DNA of 10,191 nt from Saprospiraceae bacterium (GTDB lineage: Bacteria; Bacteroidota; Bacteroidia; Chitinophagales; Saprospiraceae). The position numbers and the translations under genes are program-made. This document shows, piece by piece, positions 7,172 to 10,191 of the stretch. Numbering within the stretch: the first letter of the stretch is position 1; every line of letters begins with the position of its first letter. The notes below the pieces were generated by a model. It was not told where the DNA came from, made no database searches, and worked only from the letters and a program-made list of their open reading frames with translations. The DNA lies in assembly GCA_014379065.1 (NCBI GenBank), contig JACMMM010000214.1, positions 1 to 10,191 of the forward strand, written 5' to 3'.

Positions 7172-7204
7172 AACTTCCCGAAAGTTCTAAACTTTCGGGA
7201 AGTT
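7172..7204. repeat. 15-bp hairpin with a stop codon in its loop
   Basis: Arms at 7172-7186 and 7190-7204 (aacttcccgaaagtt and its complement) pair perfectly over 15 bp around a 3-nt loop, 7187-7189. Read on the minus strand the loop is the TAG stop of the upstream glycosyltransferase. The minus-strand 3' arm ends 11 bp before the next start codon (7160). There is no U-run, so this is more likely a stability or translation-coupling element than a terminator. Confidence 0.85.
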
Positions 7205-8122
7205 GGTCGTCGATCTAAAATTTGAAAAAAGACCTCTCAAAAACGCTTTCAAATTATCATAATCGCCTTTCAAAATATAGGAGAGGCAATTTTTGGGCAA
7301 AGTCACCAACAGCAAAAAAACATAAAACACTGCCAGCCGCCAGCCGCTAAAATTACGGCGCATGAACAGGATCCGGTTCCGCGTGAGGTAGTAGGTCTTG
7401 GTTGTACCCATTTTGTCGAGGGTGAGGCTTTCTTTGTGCCAAACTCGAGCACGAGGCTCCACCCAAATTTCATAACCCGCTCGGCGGATGCGTTCGCACC
7501 AGTCCAATTCTTCATAGTACAGGAAAAAACCTTCCCACATCGGGCCGACTTTCTCCAGCACTTTTCGGGGCACCATCATAGCCGCTCCGTGGGCGTACGC
7601 AGTTTGGCTTGGCTTTGTAAACTGCCCCTGGTCTGGATCTCGCTCGCCTAAGGTACGGTTTCGTCCAGTGAACGGGCAGACCGGGGTCATGCCAGCGTAT
7701 TGGATGGTGGATGGTTTGCCCGCCGTAGCCTTGGCGGAGGAGGGTGGAGAGTGGACGTTGGCGGTTGGGAAATAACAGATGAGGGGGCTAACGATGCCCA
7801 CATTCGTCTGATTTTCAAAAAGTTGGAGTAACTGCTCAATGCATCCGGGCTCTATTTCAGCATCATTGTTGACAAAAAAAAGGTACTCGCCGCAGGCTTG
7901 TGGAAGCGCCAGATTGTTGCCACCAGCAAAGCCTAGATTTTGCTCGCTTCGGATAAATTTGGCTTCAGGGTACTGGGACTGAAAAATCGAAGCAGGGTTT
8001 TCCCGGCTGGCATTGTCCACCACAATCACCTCTACATCTCGGTAGCCCTGCCGCCGAATGCTGTCGAGCAAAGCGCAAGTCGTGGTCGTTTCGTTGTAGT
8101 TAACGGTGATGATGGAAACCAT
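7187..8122 (-). CDS. GT2 glycosyltransferase, rhamnosyltransferase-like
   Basis: A 311-residue family 2 glycosyltransferase likely to add a sugar to a lipid-linked glycan at the cytosolic membrane face. The GT-A fold starts immediately: MVSIITVNYN (1-10), VIVVDNAS (33-39), RSEQNLGFAGGNN (58-70), metal/nucleotide site FVNNDAE (83-89), and the acceptor-side 'YYEELDWCERIRRAGY' (202-217) with 'VWHKES' (227-232). This resembles WbbL-type rhamnosyltransferases, though the donor is not certain. A hydrophobic stretch (about 262-280) may anchor it. The frame is open to 8212, but the extra 30 residues are translated from an inverted repeat, so I chose the ATG at 8120-8122, where the family begins. Residues about 122-139 are a repeat-derived insertion. 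The TAG stop lies in a hairpin loop. It is co-directional with the sugar transferase upstream and the membrane GT2 downstream. Confidence 0.88.
   Translation of the reverse strand: MVSIITVNYNETTTTCALLDSIRRQGYRDVEVIVVDNASRENPASIFQSQYPEAKFIRSEQNLGFAGGNNLALPQACGEYLFFVNNDAEIEPGCIEQLLQLFENQTNVGIVSPLICYFPTANVHSPPSSAKATAGKPSTIQYAGMTPVCPFTGRNRTLGERDPDQGQFTKPSQTAYAHGAAMMVPRKVLEKVGPMWEGFFLYYEELDWCERIRRAGYEIWVEPRARVWHKESLTLDKMGTTKTYYLTRNRILFMRRNFSGWRLAVFYVFLLLVTLPKNCLSYILKGDYDNLKAFLRGLFSNFRSTTNFPKV
7706..7759. repeat. Repeat-like low-complexity insertion within a glycosyltransferase gene
   Basis: This stretch encodes about 18 residues ending with SPPSSAKATAGKPST, between 'LICYFPT' and 'IQYAG' of an otherwise standard GT2. 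The DNA mixes TGGATGGTGGATGG and GTGGAGAGTGGACG words, like the repeat at 4558-4671, with a central short stem: ccgcc at 7720-7724 and ggcgg at 7733-7737. I recall peptides of the 'SSAKATAGKP' type as translations of dispersed GC-rich repeats in environmental bacteria; this is memory, not a search. Confidence 0.6.
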
Positions 8123-8139
8123 TTTGAGGTTGTTGAGAA

Positions 8140-8211
8140 TGTTGAGAGGGTTGAGGTCGTGAGGTCGTTGAGTGCCCCTCAACAGTCTCAACAACCTCAA
8201 CCCTCTCAACA
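8140..8211. repeat. Inverted repeat of GTTGAG words between sugar transferase and GT2 genes
   Basis: Arms at 8140-8157 and 8194-8211 pair perfectly over 18 bp (tgttgagagggttgaggt and its complement). A smaller 6-bp stem sits inside (8167-8172 with 8178-8183). Word repeats continue left to about 8126, into the first codons of the GT2 gene. The element fills the 93-bp gap between two co-directional genes, so it would fold in the middle of a polycistronic mRNA. No U-run follows on the minus strand. Confidence 0.85.
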
Positions 8212-8215
8212 ATTT

Positions 8216-9331
8216 CTAAACATCTTCTTTTTGCACAAATACAAAGAAGGTTTTGAGCGCAATTTTGAGATCGGCCAACACGGAATATTTTGCTTGTGAA
8301 TAGGCAATATCAAGACGAATGCGCTCCTCAGCAGTCATGTCGGGCTGGCCTCGTTTTGATATTTGCCAGAGGCCTGTGATGCCAGCCGGGGCCAGAAAAC
8401 GCGCACTCCACTCGTCGCGGGTAAGCGCTTCGGCTTCGTAGATGGGGAGCGGGCGGTTGCCTACGAGCGACATATCACCTCTCAACACGTTGACGAGCTG
8501 TGGCAATTCGTCAATACTGTATTTCCGTATAAAGCGTCCGACACGGGTGATGCGGGGGTCTCGAGCAATTTTGACAAAAATCGGCTTGCCGTTAACCGCT
8601 CCATTTTGATATTGGTTCAGATGGTGCATCCCTATCAACTGTTCCGCTGCCCCGAGATGCATCGAACGGAATTTGAAGAACTCAAAAACCTGATATCCTG
8701 AGCCTACCCGTTTTGATTTATACACTGCAGGACCCTTCGATTCGATCCAAATGGCCACCATGACCGGCAGCCAAACCCAAGCGGTAAGCAAAATGCCAAG
8801 TGTGGCACCCACGACATCAAAAATACGTTTCGCTAATGGAATGTGGAATCTAAAACTCTCGAGCTTTACCCGAGTGGATGTTTCTAAAACTCTGGGTTTG
8901 AACTGGTTGAGAAACTCCAACCTATTCTCCAGCATCTGCCAATCAACAGGGACGGTATAACAATCGTCCACACCATTGGCAGCAAGGGCGGTTTTATTGG
9001 CTGGTTTGCCTTTCTGCGTAAACACTACCAGTGGCACAGAGCAGAGGTCGGGATGGGCGGCCATTTGTTGCGCCAAGTGATAGTGGTTGCTAATGAGCCA
9101 GTCCAAATCGCACAAAACTGCATAAGGGAGGTTGTAGGTGGCGAGCTCGCCCACGCGTTTTCCCAGCCACAAAAAGGCGAGGAAGCTGTTGTTTTCTACG
9201 GCATATTGGTATTCCGAGCTTTGATGGGGAAAGTTGCTGATGTTGCCATCAAAACCTTTTTCAAAGCCCACAAAGAGCAATTCTTTCGCTGTAGTGAGAT
9301 TATAATCTGAGGTGTGCGGGTTGGGATGCAT
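8216..9331 (-). CDS. Sugar-phosphate transferase (undecaprenyl-phosphate type) with N-terminal pseudo-receiver domain
   Basis: A 371-residue fusion. Residues about 160-371 are a bacterial sugar transferase (PF02397-type, WcaJ/WbaP/PglC superfamily), which moves a sugar-1-phosphate from a nucleotide sugar to undecaprenyl phosphate to start glycan assembly. Visible signatures are KRIFDVVGA and a membrane segment (168-195), FFKFRSM (218-224), the catalytic Asp-Glu pair in SIDELPQL (D274-E275), GDMSLVGNRP (285-294) and GITGLWQ (317-323). Residues about 16-144 look like a response-regulator receiver fold: a candidate phospho-acceptor strand AVLCDLDW (D75/D77), then VVFTQKG (T105) and VPVDW. The acidic pocket after strand 1 is absent (LLFVGFE) and the usual Lys before Pro is Val127, so it is probably a pseudo-receiver. 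The multi-helix N-terminus of WcaJ is lacking. It lies 47 bp downstream of a canonical receiver gene. Confidence 0.87.
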   Translation of the reverse strand: MHPNPHTSDYNLTTAKELLFVGFEKGFDGNISNFPHQSSEYQYAVENNSFLAFLWLGKRVGELATYNLPYAVLCDLDWLISNHYHLAQQMAAHPDLCSVPLVVFTQKGKPANKTALAANGVDDCYTVPVDWQMLENRLEFLNQFKPRVLETSTRVKLESFRFHIPLAKRIFDVVGATLGILLTAWVWLPVMVAIWIESKGPAVYKSKRVGSGYQVFEFFKFRSMHLGAAEQLIGMHHLNQYQNGAVNGKPIFVKIARDPRITRVGRFIRKYSIDELPQLVNVLRGDMSLVGNRPLPIYEAEALTRDEWSARFLAPAGITGLWQISKRGQPDMTAEERIRLDIAYSQAKYSVLADLKIALKTFFVFVQKEDV

Positions 9332-9378
9332 GATTAAAAATTAAACGAATCGGTGTTTGTTTTGCTTGTCCCCGTCTG

Positions 9379-9750
9379 TTAGCCTACAATATCTATCAAC
9401 CGGTTTTGAAGCTGTGTTGGACTGAAAGGCTTGGCGAAGTACCCGTAAGCCCCCAGCATCTTGAATCGTTGCTCTTCGGCGGCATCGTCGGTATTGCCGC
9501 TGCCCAGCACGACCACTGGGATATCAGCCCAAAGGCCACTACAACGAAGGTTGAAAAGCAGTGCTGCGCCGTCGAGCACTGGCATGGCAGTGTCGGTGAC
9601 GATGACGTCGGGCATCACACCTTTACTAAGCCAGCTCATGGCTTCAAGGCCATTTTTGGCCCCCACCACATCAAATTTTTCGGAAAGAAAATTGCCGATA
9701 ATCCGGCGAAGACCATCATGGTCTTCGACAAGAAGTAACCTTCTGCTCAT
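9379..9750 (-). CDS. Single-domain response regulator (receiver only)
   Basis: A 123-residue CheY-like receiver with no output domain. All key residues are present: acidic pocket E9-D10 (LLLVEDHDG), phospho-acceptor D53 (VIVTDTAMP), Ser/Thr-position S84 (VVLGSGN) and K107 (YFAKPF). It should be phosphorylated by a histidine kinase, none of which is encoded here, and act through protein-protein contact. I chose the ATG at 9748-9750; the frame is open to a TTG at 9769-9771, but the extra seven residues precede the normal receiver start. It is the first gene of the leftward polysaccharide cluster, 47 bp before the sugar transferase, whose own receiver-like domain is degenerate. A role in controlling polysaccharide synthesis is inferred from position only. 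Confidence 0.9.
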   Translation of the reverse strand: MSRRLLLVEDHDGLRRIIGNFLSEKFDVVGAKNGLEAMSWLSKGVMPDVIVTDTAMPVLDGAALLFNLRCSGLWADIPVVVLGSGNTDDAAEEQRFKMLGAYGYFAKPFSPTQLQNRLIDIVG

Positions 9751-10191
9751 AATGTAATCGATTTTGGTCAATGATTAGGCCCTTCCACATTTGGATGAGC
9801 CAAATAGTGTTTGATTCAGTTTACTAAACTACGCTTCAACAGAAGGAGGGTGGATTAAACCTATAACAAAGGATACCTAGTACCTAAAAGCATCGAGGAA
9901 AAGATTAAAACCTGGGAGGTTTTGAAATAATAATCTTAAAAATGCTAATAAACGCCCAATATTTTCTCAGTACAAAAGTCCGCGCTTTCTTACCCGAATG
10001 ACTTACAAAGTTCCTAAAAAGATTTGTAAGATTCACACTTTCGAAAATGAGGCAATCTCAAAAACCAAACCATGAAGCTTACAGGCCGGATTGAACAAAG
10101 ATAATGCCGTTTATAAAAGATGTAGCCCTTCAAAGCGGGTTTATGACGCCCAGCATACCAAAACTTATCAAAAATACTAATTATTAAAATA
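9751..10191. other. Gene-free region upstream of the polysaccharide cluster
   Basis: About 440 bp with no supportable coding region on either strand; frames are short and the base composition becomes AT-rich toward the right end. It should hold the promoter of the leftward cluster, but I found no convincing -33/-7 pair. The only structure noted is a short inverted repeat, CTTACAAA at 10002-10009 with TTTGTAAG at 10023-10030 (13-nt spacer), with no flanking T-run. A 25-codon frame from 9998 has no supporting features. Confidence 0.6.

Noticed and set aside
9998..10075. 25-codon rightward frame near the window end
   Set aside because: Very short, with no ribosome binding site, domain or composition signal; it is expected by chance in AT-rich DNA.

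Overview
The window looks like chromosomal DNA from a Bacteroidota member, probably a Saprospiria/Haliscomenobacter-like lineage. This rests on overall protein flavour (AsnRS type, small lipoprotein, COG2509-type flavoprotein, secreted 145-residue proteins), moderate GC with AT-rich gaps, few Shine-Dalgarno sites and one candidate TAnnTTTG-type promoter. It is inference from family resemblance. No tRNA, rRNA, CRISPR array, transposase or phage gene was seen.

Positions 1-2893 read rightward: the 3' part of a SIMPL-domain (DUF541) protein, asparaginyl-tRNA synthetase (asnS), and a small lipoprotein. From 2944 to 9750 everything reads leftward: a COG2509-type FAD-dependent dehydrogenase; two tandem paralogous secreted 145-residue proteins, the upstream one with its own promoter, strong ribosome binding site and intrinsic terminator; and a surface-polysaccharide cluster. 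The cluster's transcription order is single-domain response regulator, sugar-phosphate transferase with a degenerate receiver-like N-terminus, soluble-type GT2 glycosyltransferase, membrane GT2 glycosyltransferase. In the simplest model the sugar transferase loads a sugar phosphate onto undecaprenyl phosphate, the GT2 enzymes extend or polymerise the glycan, and receiver domains supply regulation. 9751-10191 holds no gene I can support.

The most unusual aspect is the repeat landscape. Four gene junctions carry long inverted repeats (arms 18-33 bp), each built from its own short word repeated in tandem (ACTAAGG-, ATTGGTg-, TTGGAcg- and GTTGAGg-like). Their architecture is shared but their sequence is not. 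One spans both stop codons of a convergent gene pair. Related word arrays also lie in frame inside the two glycosyltransferase genes, giving a 7-residue-periodic His/Ser/Pro/Thr linker in one and a Ser/Ala/Lys/Pro-rich insert in the other. A further short hairpin puts a stop codon in its 3-nt loop. This is the best candidate for something under-described here. The second is the pseudo-receiver/sugar-transferase fusion next to a canonical stand-alone receiver.
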